From Cercospora beticola (taxonomy: Eukaryota; Ascomycota; Dothideomycetes; Mycosphaerellales; Mycosphaerellaceae), in contig NC_088937.1 in NCBI RefSeq assembly GCF_033473495.1, positions 2,356,001 to 2,420,000 of the forward strand: a stretch of DNA of 64,000 nucleotides. The letters run 5' to 3'. The notes below the pieces were generated by a model. The model was given only the letters and a program-made list of their open reading frames with translations, searched no databases and was not told where the DNA came from. Position 1 is the first letter of the stretch, and every line of letters starts with the position of its first letter. Positions 1 through 10,105 of the stretch are shown piece by piece. Both the position numbers and the translations under genes were made by a program.

Positions 1-387
1 CCCATGTCGAAAGAGAAGACGTTCGATCTCTCAGATCTGGAAGAGCTGCTGCACCTGCTGTCAGAGCACCCACCCGGAAGCTCTGAGATCCCGCGTCCGA
101 GAAAGGTTCAGCGGATGCTGGCCATGAGGGCATGTCGAAGCTCCATTATGGTCGGAAGGACGCTCACTCATGCCCAAATGAAGAAGGTCGTGAAACACAT
201 GGGAGAAATGGAGAAGCCCTGGAATTGCCCCCATGGCAGACCGACTATGAGACACCTGGCAGGATTGAATGCCTGGTCCGGCTGGCAGGAAGGTGATTTG
301 ATCGACGCTGATCAACTTGATGCCGCAGAAAATGCACAGCCGGGGCGTACGACAGACTGGAAGGCTTGGCTTGAGTCTCGAGCTTGA
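1..387 (+). CDS. PMS1: DNA mismatch repair protein PMS1, C-terminal end (5' part outside window)
   Basis: The reading frame is open from base 1, so the ATG at position 4 is probably an internal methionine and the gene begins upstream of the window. The visible 127 residues match the end of the MutL-homologue C-terminal domain of the PMS1/PMS2 type. An ACRSS motif (about residues 43-47) is followed by GEMEKPWNCPHGRPTMRHL; the CPHGRP motif is a metal-site motif of the nicking endonuclease of MutL-alpha. In eukaryotes this subunit pairs with MLH1 in the nucleus and nicks the discontinuous strand during mismatch repair. The last 30 residues after MRHL are a poorly conserved tail. The family assignment rests on the CPHGRP block and is firm; the rest of the protein cannot be seen here. 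Confidence 0.9.
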   Translation, partial: PMSKEKTFDLSDLEELLHLLSEHPPGSSEIPRPRKVQRMLAMRACRSSIMVGRTLTHAQMKKVVKHMGEMEKPWNCPHGRPTMRHLAGLNAWSGWQEGDLIDADQLDAAENAQPGRTTDWKAWLESRA

Positions 388-730
388 ATTGAACATTTTC
401 ATGTATGAGTTTTGCTTACGAGTAGCGTTAGATACCCCGGTGCGATTTCTAGATCGTTGCTGGCGCGTTGCCCTGGGCAATGCCATTGTGCGACCCCTCT
501 GCAGAGACTTGCAAATCCCAACATACCCTCTCCAGCCTCCTAATACTCCGATCACGAATGTGATCAGATTTGGAACGGGCATGGTGAATCGTTCACTTCC
601 TCACGTGCCATAGTGTCTCGCGTAGATCAAGAGCGAGTGAAGAGCGCAAAACCCCAGAACCGACTTGATTGCAGATTCCAAAGACAATACAGTAACTCAT
701 CGCCAACACTGCACTGGAGGCGAGCCCGTC
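388..730. other. Intergenic region PMS1 to next gene
   Basis: This stretch holds the 3' flank of PMS1 and the 5' flank of the next gene. I see no conserved motif, tRNA or repeat. Open frames here are short and overlap on both strands, as expected by chance in GC-balanced DNA. Confidence 0.5.
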
Positions 731-1498
731 ATGGCCGCCCTCCATGGCACTGAGCCCTCCACCAATAGATACAGCAACCGATACTCAACCACACTGACGA
801 CATCTCAGCAACTCAGACTCGCACAAGAACACAAACCTTCTACTCGCAAGCGTCTATCTGGCGGACTCGAAAGACTCAAGTGCAAAGCGCGCAGAGTCTC
901 GGCCGAATTCTGCAAGTCGCTACATCCACAGCAGAAGACGTGCGAAGAGCAGCTGCTCGGCGAAGAAGATATCACTCCAGTACAGCACCATGCCCCTGAA
1001 GTGGAACTCCATCTTTGCTCCGTCTCGGATTGCGATCACATGTTCTGTCTCCCTGCCATACCAAAAGACTATGGTCGTTCTGTCGGTCACGGAATCGAAG
1101 ACGATCACAGCTCGATTGATTACGATCTGGAGTCTTCTGTACACAAGAGCGACGAGTGGCAGCAGGAAGACGCCTACGAGGTCATCGAGCCGGAGAGCCC
1201 GGAGCTGCACGCTGAAGCATTTCGCGGATTCAGTGGTGCATGGCCGCAGGATCTACTGAAGAACAGCAGCCCTGTCCCTGGAGTTATCTGGAACGAAAAG
1301 AAGCAGCAGGAAAGTAACTTGGAAGCCAGCTGGCAGACGATCGGCACTTCTTCTCCGGGATTTCTCTCAGGCTTTGGTCCTGACCCAGAACCTACCCAGT
1401 GGTTGGACTTGCCGCCTGAGGCCCTGGAGACTGCGGAGTGGCTTGGGAGGCTGTGGCGCTCGTTCGCAGATGAGAGTGGTGACGGCGCGTGTGAGTGA
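731..1498 (+). CDS. Hypothetical protein, 255 aa
   Basis: I do not recognise this protein. The frame is open further upstream, but the first in-frame ATG is at 731 (MAALHGTEPS...), so I start there. The N-terminal third is Ser/Thr/Arg-rich and basic (residues about 10-60). The middle is rich in Asp, Glu and His, and the C-terminus is acidic with several Trp residues and ends in a short EWLGRLWRSFADESGDG-type segment. No signal peptide, membrane segment or known fold is evident, and a disordered nuclear or cytosolic protein is plausible. It may be one of the fast-evolving proteins common in this class. The next gene downstream has the same orientation and a similarly charged composition, but I see no clear sequence similarity between them. 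Confidence 0.55.
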   Translation: MAALHGTEPSTNRYSNRYSTTLTTSQQLRLAQEHKPSTRKRLSGGLERLKCKARRVSAEFCKSLHPQQKTCEEQLLGEEDITPVQHHAPEVELHLCSVSDCDHMFCLPAIPKDYGRSVGHGIEDDHSSIDYDLESSVHKSDEWQQEDAYEVIEPESPELHAEAFRGFSGAWPQDLLKNSSPVPGVIWNEKKQQESNLEASWQTIGTSSPGFLSGFGPDPEPTQWLDLPPEALETAEWLGRLWRSFADESGDGACE

Positions 1499-1923
1499 TT
1501 CCAGGGTTCCTCTTTATCAAATGTAATGGGTTGGGGACGATTCGGAGTGGGGGGGGCGCGACGAAGCCACATTCATGCGTGAAAATTTTACGAGGTACCA
1601 TGGCTCTCGACTAGGCACAACCACGTCGCAACTTAAACCGTCAAAATTGTTCGCTGCAAGGCAGCACCTTAAGCTAGATCCTCCGTAGCAACATCGCCAA
1701 GCGCTACAACCACCAGATTAGGAAGTCGCAGGTCAAGTGAAGCGAAGGCGAACATTTCTGTAATACAGGTAACTTCACTTTTTCTTTGCCGTTACGATCG
1801 TGAAGCAAGATCACTGGATCTCGCTACTCGCACCATTCTAGATCGCACCTGCGCACCCAGTCTCGCTCACAAATTTTACAGCCCGTTGTCAGTGCTTCTC
1901 TGCACCACAGCACCCGTGCACCA
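1499..1923. other. Intergenic region between two hypothetical genes
   Basis: This region holds a G-run near 1550 and the upstream region of the next gene, which ends in CA-rich, pyrimidine-rich DNA typical of fungal 5' leaders. Nothing else is supported. Confidence 0.4.
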
Positions 1924-2817
1924 ATGTCTTCATCATCATATCCACCGTCATCACAATGCCGACAACGACGAGCACATCGGCGGCAAGCACGGAACTCAGA
2001 ATCCCACATCGATCCATCTCTTCAACTCGAATGGGAACAGGAGAAAAAAATCTTGCGAGAGTCACTCGGTACAGCTTTTCAAGGAGTCAAGAACCAGTTA
2101 ACTGGCGCGGTCAACAAGATTGGCCGGATCGTGTCCAATCTTCAAGGCGAGATACCCAATCACCCTCTCGAGGATGCACAGCAACAACGAGGAAGGCCAG
2201 AATCAATAGCAGACAGCTATGTCCATGTGGATCTGCCTACACTCCCGGGAGTCCCACCGCGGCCCATCGCAGGGAGCGCATACCGTACAACGAGTTATCG
2301 AGATGACAGGAAGAGCAAAGCGGATGTGAGAGACATTTACTCCTCGATACGACGAAACAAGTCTCTGGACAGCGCAGCGCGAAGACCCAGAGCACAGCGA
2401 CGGGAGGCGGAGATCGAGGACGATGATGAGTCGAGAGCGACGTTGAAGAAATTTGGCCGAAGGTGCGGAGCGTTGCCTGCGAAGAAACAGCAGCGGAACG
2501 TACAGAACTGGCTGGGCGCAGTGGTCGAAGGATCGGAATCGCAGAGCGAGGAGGTATCGCGTGAAGAGGAGGAAGAGATCGAAGAGGGCGAGTGGGCGAT
2601 GCAGGGGTTAAGCGTATTCGACGATTCGGACGACGATGAGGTGTACGGACATTCGTTCGCGTGTGATCGGATCGCTCGAAAACTGAGGCGTCAGGCGAAG
2701 AAGCAGCGGGCGAGCGGCGAAGAGGTGGAGCTGGAGAATGAACAGGGCGAATGCGAGGTGCCAGTCGAAGAAGAAAGCGAGAAGGGGCGGTTCGCGCCAG
2801 ATGCAAGACCTGCATGA
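1924..2817 (+). CDS. Hypothetical charged protein, 297 aa
   Basis: This is an uninterrupted ORF with an ATG at 1924. The N-terminus is Ser/Arg/Gln-rich. Residues about 35-75 could form an amphipathic helix (EWEQEKKILRESL...). A central basic segment follows, and the C-terminal third is strongly acidic with runs of Glu (around residue 215) and Asp (SDDDE around residue 235), alternating with a short KLRRQAKKQR basic patch. There is no signal peptide or membrane span. The composition suggests a disordered, possibly nuclear or chromatin-associated protein, but no family is recognised and I assign no function. The antisense frame at 2237-2869 is open only because of the Glu/Arg codon bias and is not taken as a gene. 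Confidence 0.6.
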   Translation: MSSSSYPPSSQCRQRRAHRRQARNSESHIDPSLQLEWEQEKKILRESLGTAFQGVKNQLTGAVNKIGRIVSNLQGEIPNHPLEDAQQQRGRPESIADSYVHVDLPTLPGVPPRPIAGSAYRTTSYRDDRKSKADVRDIYSSIRRNKSLDSAARRPRAQRREAEIEDDDESRATLKKFGRRCGALPAKKQQRNVQNWLGAVVEGSESQSEEVSREEEEEIEEGEWAMQGLSVFDDSDDDEVYGHSFACDRIARKLRRQAKKQRASGEEVELENEQGECEVPVEEESEKGRFAPDARPA

Positions 2818-3021
2818 TCAGTGATACACAAACATGTTGCAGGAAATACTGCACAAATAATGCCTTCATGTGCAGTTTTGATTCTCAAGCAGCTGTTTTC
2901 TACAGCCTGTCGTAACTTTCCACGCGAACTTTCCACGCGCTCTTGCGTCAAATCTATAGCCGCACTTTTTCCGCCGTCTTCGTGAGAATGCAACAACGCC
3001 AGACGCCTCGCTTGTTCCCAT

Positions 3022-4015
3022 CTAATCAGCAGCAGCCACGACGCCCTCGTCACTCTCCGAGGAATCCTCGTCACCAGACACTTGCTGGTTCTCGCGCTCC
3101 CTCTTGTCCATGAGCGCTTGCAGTTCTGCGTCATCGTTCTCTGTAACAGCCTTGGGCGCCATCTTCACGCTGCAACTTCCTCCTGCGGCGGTAATATTTG
3201 CTGTGATGTCCTTGATCGCCTCGTTGAGCACTTCGATACCGTTGTTCTTGTCGATCGTTTGCGATGTCAGGACGTAGAGGGGTGGCGACACCAGGCGGAC
3301 CTTGACCTGTGTCTCGGCGGTGTTCTTGGCTTCTGCGACGCGGAGGGCCGCCTTGACAGCGTCGATGCCTTCGTATCCGAAGCAAGTGACCTGATAAAAG
3401 AGTCAGTGAAAAGCGGCGAGTGTACCGGCATACCAATATGTCACTCACCTCGATATCGGCGCGAACCTTCGTAGGTTGTGGAGTCAAACGCTTGCCGATA
3501 TAGCTGACCAATTCATCCTTGATCACGTCGCTCTTGAATGTAACTTCGTTCCACACGTCGGGGTTCGTGATGCTCAGTTTGAAGGCGTCCACAGCATGTC
3601 CGTACTTCTTGTTCAGCGGCCACCCAATATCCTGGTACAGCTCCTCGATGGGTGTGTTGGTCTTCTCTGCCACATGTCGCATGATAGAGTGCACCATCTT
3701 GCTCTTGTTGTACCGTTCCTCACACTTGACAATATCCTCGGGCGAAACTCGTCGCTTGGACAAATCGATGTAGCCCTTTTCCTTGTCGACACGCAGCACC
3801 ACCACAACTTCGTTGCGCCCGACTCGGATAAGCTTCTGGATAGATCGAATACGTCTTCGCGAGAGTTCGGAGAGCAGAATCATGCCGTCGATGTTGTCGT
3901 ATTCGAGTAGCTTGACGTAGGCGCCCATTTCTGCGATTTGCTTGACGTTGACCATGACGAACGAGTCGATTTCGGGATATTTCTCCTCGTAGAAGCGGCA
4001 ATTGGTGAGCGACAT
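3022..4015 (-). CDS. SUI2: Eukaryotic translation initiation factor 2 alpha subunit
   Basis: There are two exons on the minus strand, 4015-3449 and 3390-3022, joined across a 58-bp intron (3448-3391; donor GTGAGT, acceptor CAG) in phase 0, giving 311 residues (yeast SUI2 has 304). The start [15 protein letters not shown] matches the family N-terminus; an in-frame ATG 24 bp upstream is less likely. The order is an S1-type RNA-binding domain (about residues 17-88), a helical domain, then a C-terminal alpha/beta domain and an acidic tail. The regulatory loop [12 protein letters not shown] is intact. Its serine is residue 52 here, equivalent to Ser51 phosphorylated by GCN2-type kinases. The protein binds GTP and Met-tRNAi as part of eIF2. 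The call is firm. Confidence 0.97.
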
Positions 4016-4623
4016 GATTGCGGTGTTGTCGGCAGTCAATCTTCCTCGGCGTGAGATGAAGGGTCGTTCTTGCGTAGGTGGTGAGTTGAATGAAGTGTCG
4101 TGTCGTGTGCTTCAGATTGTCCCTCTAAGTTAAGGACTATGGCCCTTCTTCAAAACGGAGTCATCCCACTATCGGGGCTCGGAGTAACTTACCACCGGCG
4201 AAATCTTGGCGTCTTTCACATGGCAGTGAGCCCTGCCTTCGTTTTCTCCTCCACGCCAACGACATGTTTTCCGGCATCAGCCTCCATTCATCGCCGCTCA
4301 GCACTTAGCGTATCCAGAGCTTGCAGTGGAGTATGAAACGTGAGCGATATGTACGCCGCAACACCACAGAACATAGGCTTGCATGACGAAATCACAACGA
4401 GGAATGGAAGGTTGAGAGTAGAACATTTGAAGTAAGTCGTTAATTCATTATTTCGTCTAAACAATTGAACAGACATAACAAGATTCTGGGCCATAAGATA
4501 CCCAGGATGAACCAGTCCGAGACTCCATGCTTGTTCTGTGCACCGAACCCAAACTCCACAGACCACTTACGCCTGCTCTCTTTTCTCTCGAAGCCTTCAA
4601 TTACCGCCACAAGCATCCCGGAG
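4016..4623. other. Intergenic region upstream of eIF2-alpha
   Basis: This stretch lies between the eIF2-alpha start and the stop of the next minus-strand gene. It should hold the eIF2-alpha promoter and leader and the 3' flank of the small gene. The ORFs present are short and show no conserved pattern. Confidence 0.4.
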
Positions 4624-4954
4624 TCATAAAGTGCACGTCAAATCATTCTGATGAAGCCACTCAAGTTCCGAGCGAATGCCTTCCTGGATCTCAGCCCTTC
4701 GCGCAGCTCTCAATCTGTCCTTCTCAGCTTGCTCAGGGTCCACGGGTGTATTGGCCGGCAGGGAGGCGAAGACACCCGTCCTTCTCGTGTATGCATTGGA
4801 TGCTCGTGTGCTGAGCTGACGTCTGCGTGGAGTCAGCTTTTGGCACGTACGATGAGAAACTGGAGAAGACGACGTACGCAGCTTGACCATAGACTAGACT
4901 AAGAGGCACTGCTGCGATCCCTCCGAGGACGACGAAGCCGCGAATTGCTGACAT
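4624..4954 (-). CDS. Small membrane-anchored protein, 91 aa, one intron
   Basis: I join exon 4954-4878 (77 nt) to exon 4822-4624 (199 nt) across a 55-bp intron (donor GTACGT, acceptor CGCAG). The sum, 276 nt, is an exact open frame of 91 residues. The N-terminus, MSAIRGFVVLGGIAAVPLSL, is a hydrophobic segment of about 20 residues with one early Arg, consistent with a single membrane anchor or a mitochondrial inner-membrane signal anchor. It is followed by a basic stretch (RQLSTRASNAYTRR), then a charged, probably helical tail (PEQAEKDRLRAARRAEIQEGIRSELEWL). I do not recognise the family. Size and layout resemble small mitochondrial assembly or MICOS-type subunits, but that is only a guess. 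The intron model is supported by both splice sites and the frame. Confidence 0.6.
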
Positions 4955-5708
4955 TCTGGGTTTATTCTGATAGACTTGGAGAGCGTCGGCTTTTGGTTTG
5001 ATCGTCTGCTTGTGTGGTGTTGTGCTTGTTGTTGTGCAAGAAGTAGAGGTGCACGCTTGGACGACTTGTTTGCAATGCTCTCTCGACGATACCGAAGTAA
5101 TAATCGACTTGTGATTCGTAGTGTTGCTTTGGAGGCGATTTTTTGATCGTGACTGATTCAATCGATGGCTTTCTTGTTGGAATCATGGTGAGGGATTGTT
5201 ATATTGTTGCAAGATCGTGAATATATAGAGAGAGGTCTGCGGTCGTGCAATCGGAAGACCAGATACCCACATTCTTTGCACGCTGTATATGAACTGCATC
5301 AGCATGCCGGCTCATTGCCGCGAGAGCACGCAACATGTCGCACCTTTGTTGCGCGAGGTCACTCCAGCCAGCCGTGTCAGCAGATGGAGTGGCGTGATTG
5401 CCCATGCGTTCCGGCAAGTCGTCATTTGTGGAGAGAGCCATGATGCGTTGTGGTCGGCGGTGTCCGAAGCTGCTTATGCCGAACACAAAGCCGGAATGTG
5501 GTGTGACATGTTGGCCGACGTTGCTCCTGAGTTGTGGTAATCCTCTGCACCTAGATTCGGCCAGACTACTGTGCGATCACATACAGTAACACCCTCGTTC
5601 GCGTGTCATGCAACAATGGCCCAGACGACGCAGTCAACAGCAGTGATGCTTATTGTACAAGCTTCTGATACATATATACAGACATCTACAACGCGTCGAT
5701 GCGCACTC
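4955..5708. other. Intergenic region
   Basis: This stretch contains the leader of the small membrane-protein gene and the 3' flank of the PPR gene. A 95-codon minus-strand frame at 5199-5486 and overlapping plus-strand frames at 5204-5540 have no recognisable features, and I do not call them genes. Confidence 0.4.
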
Positions 5709-8700
5709 TTATGTCTTGCTCTCAACTTGAGGCATCTCGTCAACAGCACTCGTAGTGGATGCAGTTTCAGGCGTTGTGCTCTCTGCGTCTGCAGTCCCAT
5801 CGTCAGGCTTCCCCATACTCGAATCCTGCTGCGAGGCATTCTCGTTCGTCGAGCTTTTTGTATCAAGACCAGCATCTGCCAGAAAGGCAAGATCATCGTC
5901 AGTCAATGGTTCAGAGTCGTCCAGGGCATGCACGAGTTGAGCATCACCAATAGTCGGCTTTCGATCAGCTCCAGGCGGGAACTTCCATCCAATGCCCCTC
6001 AGCAACCTGTTCTGCCATTTGTCTTCAATCCTGGGCATCATTTGTACAGCCCTCAGTGTCCTGGGTGCCTTCTCACGAATTTGCGCAGTGGTCCCGATCA
6101 ATCGTTTGGTAGTTGCATTGATGCCTTGCTCTCCATCCTTACCTTGCCAACCACCAGCTTCGCGCCGCCTGACCTCGAGCAAAGCCTTGGCAAGCCAAAT
6201 GAATGTACGATACTGAGGCATCAGTTCGTTCTGCGCTAGATATCGCGCTCGGATATACTGCATGCCAAGCGCGCGGGCAGACTTGCGAAGGGGATATCTG
6301 CGATTGGCGTTGCCAATCCATCCTGGAAATTTCCTGATGAGATAACGCTCGACAAGTGTAAATGCAAGTAACGCCAGAGGTGGTTCTGATCCAGCAATAT
6401 ACTCGATGAAGCGATTCCATGTGATGTTGTCGAAGGTATACCCTTGGCTTAACAGGCGAGTCGCTTCTCTTATACCTTCCTCTAGCCGATTTTGTGCGGC
6501 AAGGGAAGCCAGGTAAATCCTGAAAGGCCGAGTCAGCACTCCTCGTCGAGCCGGCGCTGGTCGTGGCCCAAGGTTTGACATTTGGACTGATTGCATGGGA
6601 GCTCGCGAAGCCTCGGCCTCGGACTTCTGATCAGTCGTGAAACCCAACTCTGCTCGATCGTCCATCTCAGCTCCGTCCGAAGCTGTCATCCCAACGCCGT
6701 TGGAAGTTGGCTTCTCTCGTGCAATCTGTCGAAGAGCCACGAAGTCGGGCACTGGTGAACGAGCTGCGATGCCGTCGACTTGCTCCTTGACAACTTTCCA
6801 ATATGCTTCCACTTGGGCAAATTCCTTGGCATGGTAGAATGCGTTCATCAAGCCAGCTGAAAGGCGTATTGTTGGCCAAGGCGAGTGGCCGTACTTGTTC
6901 GCAGTAGCTTGCGAGTCTTGGAACAACTGCTGCACGACTTCCACTTGCTGCTCGCCACCTAAAGCCCACATGACTGGGGAAAACATATCCTGAGCGGTAT
7001 GAGAGTGAGCACCTGAGCGGTCTCGTGCTGTGATATCTCGCGGATTGAGATCTTCCACCATCGCCTGCAAATCAGCCAATGCATTTGCTAGCGGTGGCGA
7101 GATCTCTTGTCCGGAATTTCGAGCACGGTTGTGGACTTTCTTCTCTATGAGCGCCTTCGCTTTGATCAAATTCTGCTTCGTAGACAAGCTTTCTCGAATA
7201 TTTTGCTTCACCATGTGTTGATGGGCCATGATGGCCTTGTCGGCCTGGTCTTCATTGATGAACCCAGCCATAGCCACAGTGTAATGTGCAGCGGTCGGCA
7301 CAAAGCCGTCTCTTCTCATACCTTTCGTCAAAATAGCCCATGCCGCATTCGTCTGACGAAAATTGGCCAGGGATTGCATCAGATGTCGGTATGTTGTGGC
7401 ATTTCGAAAGATGTTTCGTTGCTTCATGACGCGATATATATGCATCGTAGCATCTATGTCGCGCATAGAGGCATATTTCGCCAGCATGAGGTTGACGCAA
7501 TCCGTCATAGATCCGATGATTTGACCCTGGCGGACCTTTACCAAAGACTCCTGCAGCAACAGCTCCGCTTGAGATGGATCGTCGATCAGGTTCAATGCCA
7601 TAATATGGGCGCGCACGAACTTCGTCGGCCGCTTCTCCTGCGTGAGGAGGTCGTACTGTTGCAAGATATCCTCGACCGCATCAACGTCGCCTCGCCTCGC
7701 CAGCATGTTCACGAGTGGCGCAAAAGAGGCCGCGTCAGGCACAAACTTGGTTCTTTGCAGCATTTCCTTGAATGTCTCCATGGCCCCTTCGAGGTCGTCT
7801 GCTTGTTGGTGCGCGTACAATAGCACATTCCAGCATTTCAAATCAACCCTAGCGCCGTGTGCTCGAGCAGAACGACTCACATCTTTGAATGCCTGTTTCG
7901 CCGCAGCTAGATCAGACAATTGGGCGTGTACATAGATTTGAGCCCAAAAGGCTTTCTGCTGCTCTTGATAACTTGGGTATCGGCGGTTAAGGTAAGCGGT
8001 CCACTGGCTCAAGGCATCAACAGCACCAGCGCGTGCGCTGTACGATATAAGGTTGTGAACAGCATCAGCACTCAATTGCTCGTACCATGCCTGCCAATCC
8101 TCGATGACCATGCTAGCCGTGGCATTGCGCTCCGAGCGATACTCTTTGTTCGTTGTGTCCATTCGACTGGTCAAATGTTTCAACCAGATCAACATCAGAT
8201 CGGGGTGGACTTTTGTATCTTCGCCCTGCCGACTGTGCCAATATAGATAGGAGATGATCTGATGCGCATTCTCTCTCACGGAAATGGAGCTGCCATCGCC
8301 ATGTTTCTCTACGCGCTGTTGTCCTAAAGCAGGAAGCAGGCGCACAAGCAGCGTGTGGAAGAAACGCCGGGCGTGCGAGTCGTATTTGTTGATGACATTG
8401 AGAAGCGCGAAAATCTCCTGCGTGCGGACGATCGATGGCTGCTCGTGAAAAAGTCCGTCTGTTGCCTGCTGCACAGCTTCTTTGGATAATTTGACGCGCA
8501 AGTTTCGAATCTCTGATCGGTTTGCGCCATCGGAACGCTTCGCCAGCGGCAATACGCTGGTCATGAGGTCTGGTATCTCGGCGACTTTGACCCAGAATAG
8601 CTCGACGCTCATAGATTGCCCTGCTGACATGAAAACGCGATCATGCTCTTTCACAGCGCGACGCAATGCGTAGAAGTTCTCGGTCTTCAACGCGTGTGTG

Positions 8701-9863
8701 AACAGTTGAAGTGTCAGTTGTTGACCATTAGGAATATTCGTCAAAGCCTCCTTGTGCAGAACAGACAGCAGAGAGTTGGCCCTGGTGCCTCTCAGAAACG
8801 ACTGCGCCACAGTCTGATATATGGGCAGAGTGCGCGAATGCAAGGGGATAGACCAGAACAAAGCGGTGATATATGCATCGGCAAGCTCATCTTCTCGCTC
8901 ATTGAGCCACACCAGGAGCTTCTCCTTTAGTCGAAGATCCCGCTTATCATCTTCATGCAGGGACAGGTAGAGTTGCCACGCCTGACGAATTAAGACCTGC
9001 GTGACATGTTCACGTTTCATTGCCATGATGAAGCGAAGCTGACGCAGACGTTGATCGGGTGCATGCGTGCTGTCCACGAGCGTGGACTGTCCTACCACGA
9101 CAGCATTCTCCCTGGCACGAGACCGTTCAGCGACGTTACGTGACTGCATGTCGTCGAGCTCGCCGGCAGTATCAGCAAAATCATTTGCGCGGGATTCCAC
9201 TGCGCCCTCCAAGGCTTGTTGTACGCCCGTGCGAGTGTCTGCCCTCTTGCCCACGCCCAGCTCCTTGGCCAACTCGGTCGCCTGATCAGCCTGATATCTT
9301 GGGATACGAGCGCTATCGGTCTGCTCGCCAGCAGCTTCAGCAAAGGGGTCACTTGTGCGTACTTCGTCCTCTTCGTCATCAGGAGTCGCCTGCTGCGCTG
9401 ATGTTTCTGGCCGCTTCTCAGGATCGGTGGTGGTAGTTTTATCACGGCGTTTGGAGCGTGCTGTCGAAGAATAATGTCGGGAGGCCCTCACAAATCCTTC
9501 GGGCAACCGCCTAGCATTGCGATACTCCCAGCTCTCGAAGGACTGTCTGTTGGCTCGATGCAGATACGCCAATGCTTGCGGCGGGTACAGAAAGTCGAGA
9601 AATACGCCATCGGTAGTGGAGGGCGTAGGCGCAGCGGATCGAGAGTTCTTGGGCGCAGATGGCGGGTCATCGTGCCTCAGCGGCAGGCCGGCTGGTGGTG
9701 TGGAGCTGGCGATGTAGGGCGGAAGATCGAGGTCGCCAGCGCCATGCGTCCAGAAGGTGTGGTGCAGCAGACGTTTGCTGGCGCGCCGAGCGTGCTGCTG
9801 GGCACATTGGAGAGAGTCTCGTGCTGCTCGGGCTTTGAGGCATGCTGTCGCCCGCTCTAGCAT
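5709..9863 (-). CDS. Mitochondrial pentatricopeptide-repeat (PPR) protein, about 1384 aa
   Basis: This is one uninterrupted minus-strand frame. I choose the ATG at 9863 (MLERATACLKARAARD) because that N-terminus, followed by a Arg-rich stretch and then FWTHGAGDLDLP, resembles mitochondrial presequences of fungal PPR proteins. An in-frame ATG at 10028 would add 55 residues. About residues 100-210 are low-complexity and charged. From about residue 600 there are helical repeats of the PPR pattern, for example WNVLLYAHQQADDLEGAMET and FAPLVNMLARRGDVDAVEDI, with further repeats up to about residue 950. The C-terminus has more helical units and an acidic Ser/Thr tail. Proteins of this type bind organellar RNA and act in maturation, stability or translation; the exact target cannot be read from sequence. 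The 47.8 kb transposon block begins only about 240 bp upstream of the start codon. Confidence 0.85.
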   Translation of the reverse strand: MLERATACLKARAARDSLQCAQQHARRASKRLLHHTFWTHGAGDLDLPPYIASSTPPAGLPLRHDDPPSAPKNSRSAAPTPSTTDGVFLDFLYPPQALAYLHRANRQSFESWEYRNARRLPEGFVRASRHYSSTARSKRRDKTTTTDPEKRPETSAQQATPDDEEDEVRTSDPFAEAAGEQTDSARIPRYQADQATELAKELGVGKRADTRTGVQQALEGAVESRANDFADTAGELDDMQSRNVAERSRARENAVVVGQSTLVDSTHAPDQRLRQLRFIMAMKREHVTQVLIRQAWQLYLSLHEDDKRDLRLKEKLLVWLNEREDELADAYITALFWSIPLHSRTLPIYQTVAQSFLRGTRANSLLSVLHKEALTNIPNGQQLTLQLFTHALKTENFYALRRAVKEHDRVFMSAGQSMSVELFWVKVAEIPDLMTSVLPLAKRSDGANRSEIRNLRVKLSKEAVQQATDGLFHEQPSIVRTQEIFALLNVINKYDSHARRFFHTLLVRLLPALGQQRVEKHGDGSSISVRENAHQIISYLYWHSRQGEDTKVHPDLMLIWLKHLTSRMDTTNKEYRSERNATASMVIEDWQAWYEQLSADAVHNLISYSARAGAVDALSQWTAYLNRRYPSYQEQQKAFWAQIYVHAQLSDLAAAKQAFKDVSRSARAHGARVDLKCWNVLLYAHQQADDLEGAMETFKEMLQRTKFVPDAASFAPLVNMLARRGDVDAVEDILQQYDLLTQEKRPTKFVRAHIMALNLIDDPSQAELLLQESLVKVRQGQIIGSMTDCVNLMLAKYASMRDIDATMHIYRVMKQRNIFRNATTYRHLMQSLANFRQTNAAWAILTKGMRRDGFVPTAAHYTVAMAGFINEDQADKAIMAHQHMVKQNIRESLSTKQNLIKAKALIEKKVHNRARNSGQEISPPLANALADLQAMVEDLNPRDITARDRSGAHSHTAQDMFSPVMWALGGEQQVEVVQQLFQDSQATANKYGHSPWPTIRLSAGLMNAFYHAKEFAQVEAYWKVVKEQVDGIAARSPVPDFVALRQIAREKPTSNGVGMTASDGAEMDDRAELGFTTDQKSEAEASRAPMQSVQMSNLGPRPAPARRGVLTRPFRIYLASLAAQNRLEEGIREATRLLSQGYTFDNITWNRFIEYIAGSEPPLALLAFTLVERYLIRKFPGWIGNANRRYPLRKSARALGMQYIRARYLAQNELMPQYRTFIWLAKALLEVRRREAGGWQGKDGEQGINATTKRLIGTTAQIREKAPRTLRAVQMMPRIEDKWQNRLLRGIGWKFPPGADRKPTIGDAQLVHALDDSEPLTDDDLAFLADAGLDTKSSTNENASQQDSSMGKPDDGTADAESTTPETASTTSAVDEMPQVESKT

Positions 9864-10097
9864 GCCACCAGCATGAGTCTGCGTCTTCCTCACTGCGCAA
9901 GCATCCAGTTCCCGCGGCGCCAGGAACTTTGCATTGAGGGAGAGGGGCGGTGGTAAGGTGGATGATGCGCGGAGAGGCGCTCCTAGAAAGTTTGTAGACG
10001 TCGGCGCATCATCGATCCTAGTCGCCATCACTCCCGCGGTCAATAGTCTCACGTCCTCAGGCCTTCGTCGCTTGTCTCACAAACCACAGGCACTCGC

Positions 10098-10105
10098 GTC
10101 GGTGG
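10098..10105. repeat. 8-bp target-site duplication, left copy (GTCGGTGG)
   Basis: GTCGGTGG directly precedes the left terminal inverted repeat, and the identical octamer directly follows the right one at 57908-57915. Eight base pairs is the length made by hAT-superfamily transposases. Confidence 0.85.

Noticed and set aside
2237..2869. 210-codon minus-strand frame opposite the hypothetical gene at 1924-2817
   Set aside because: It is rich in Arg, Ser and Pro as expected from antisense of Glu/Arg codons, and it has no conserved features.
5199..5540. Small genes on either strand between the small membrane protein and the PPR gene
   Set aside because: The frames overlap on both strands with no motif or splice support.
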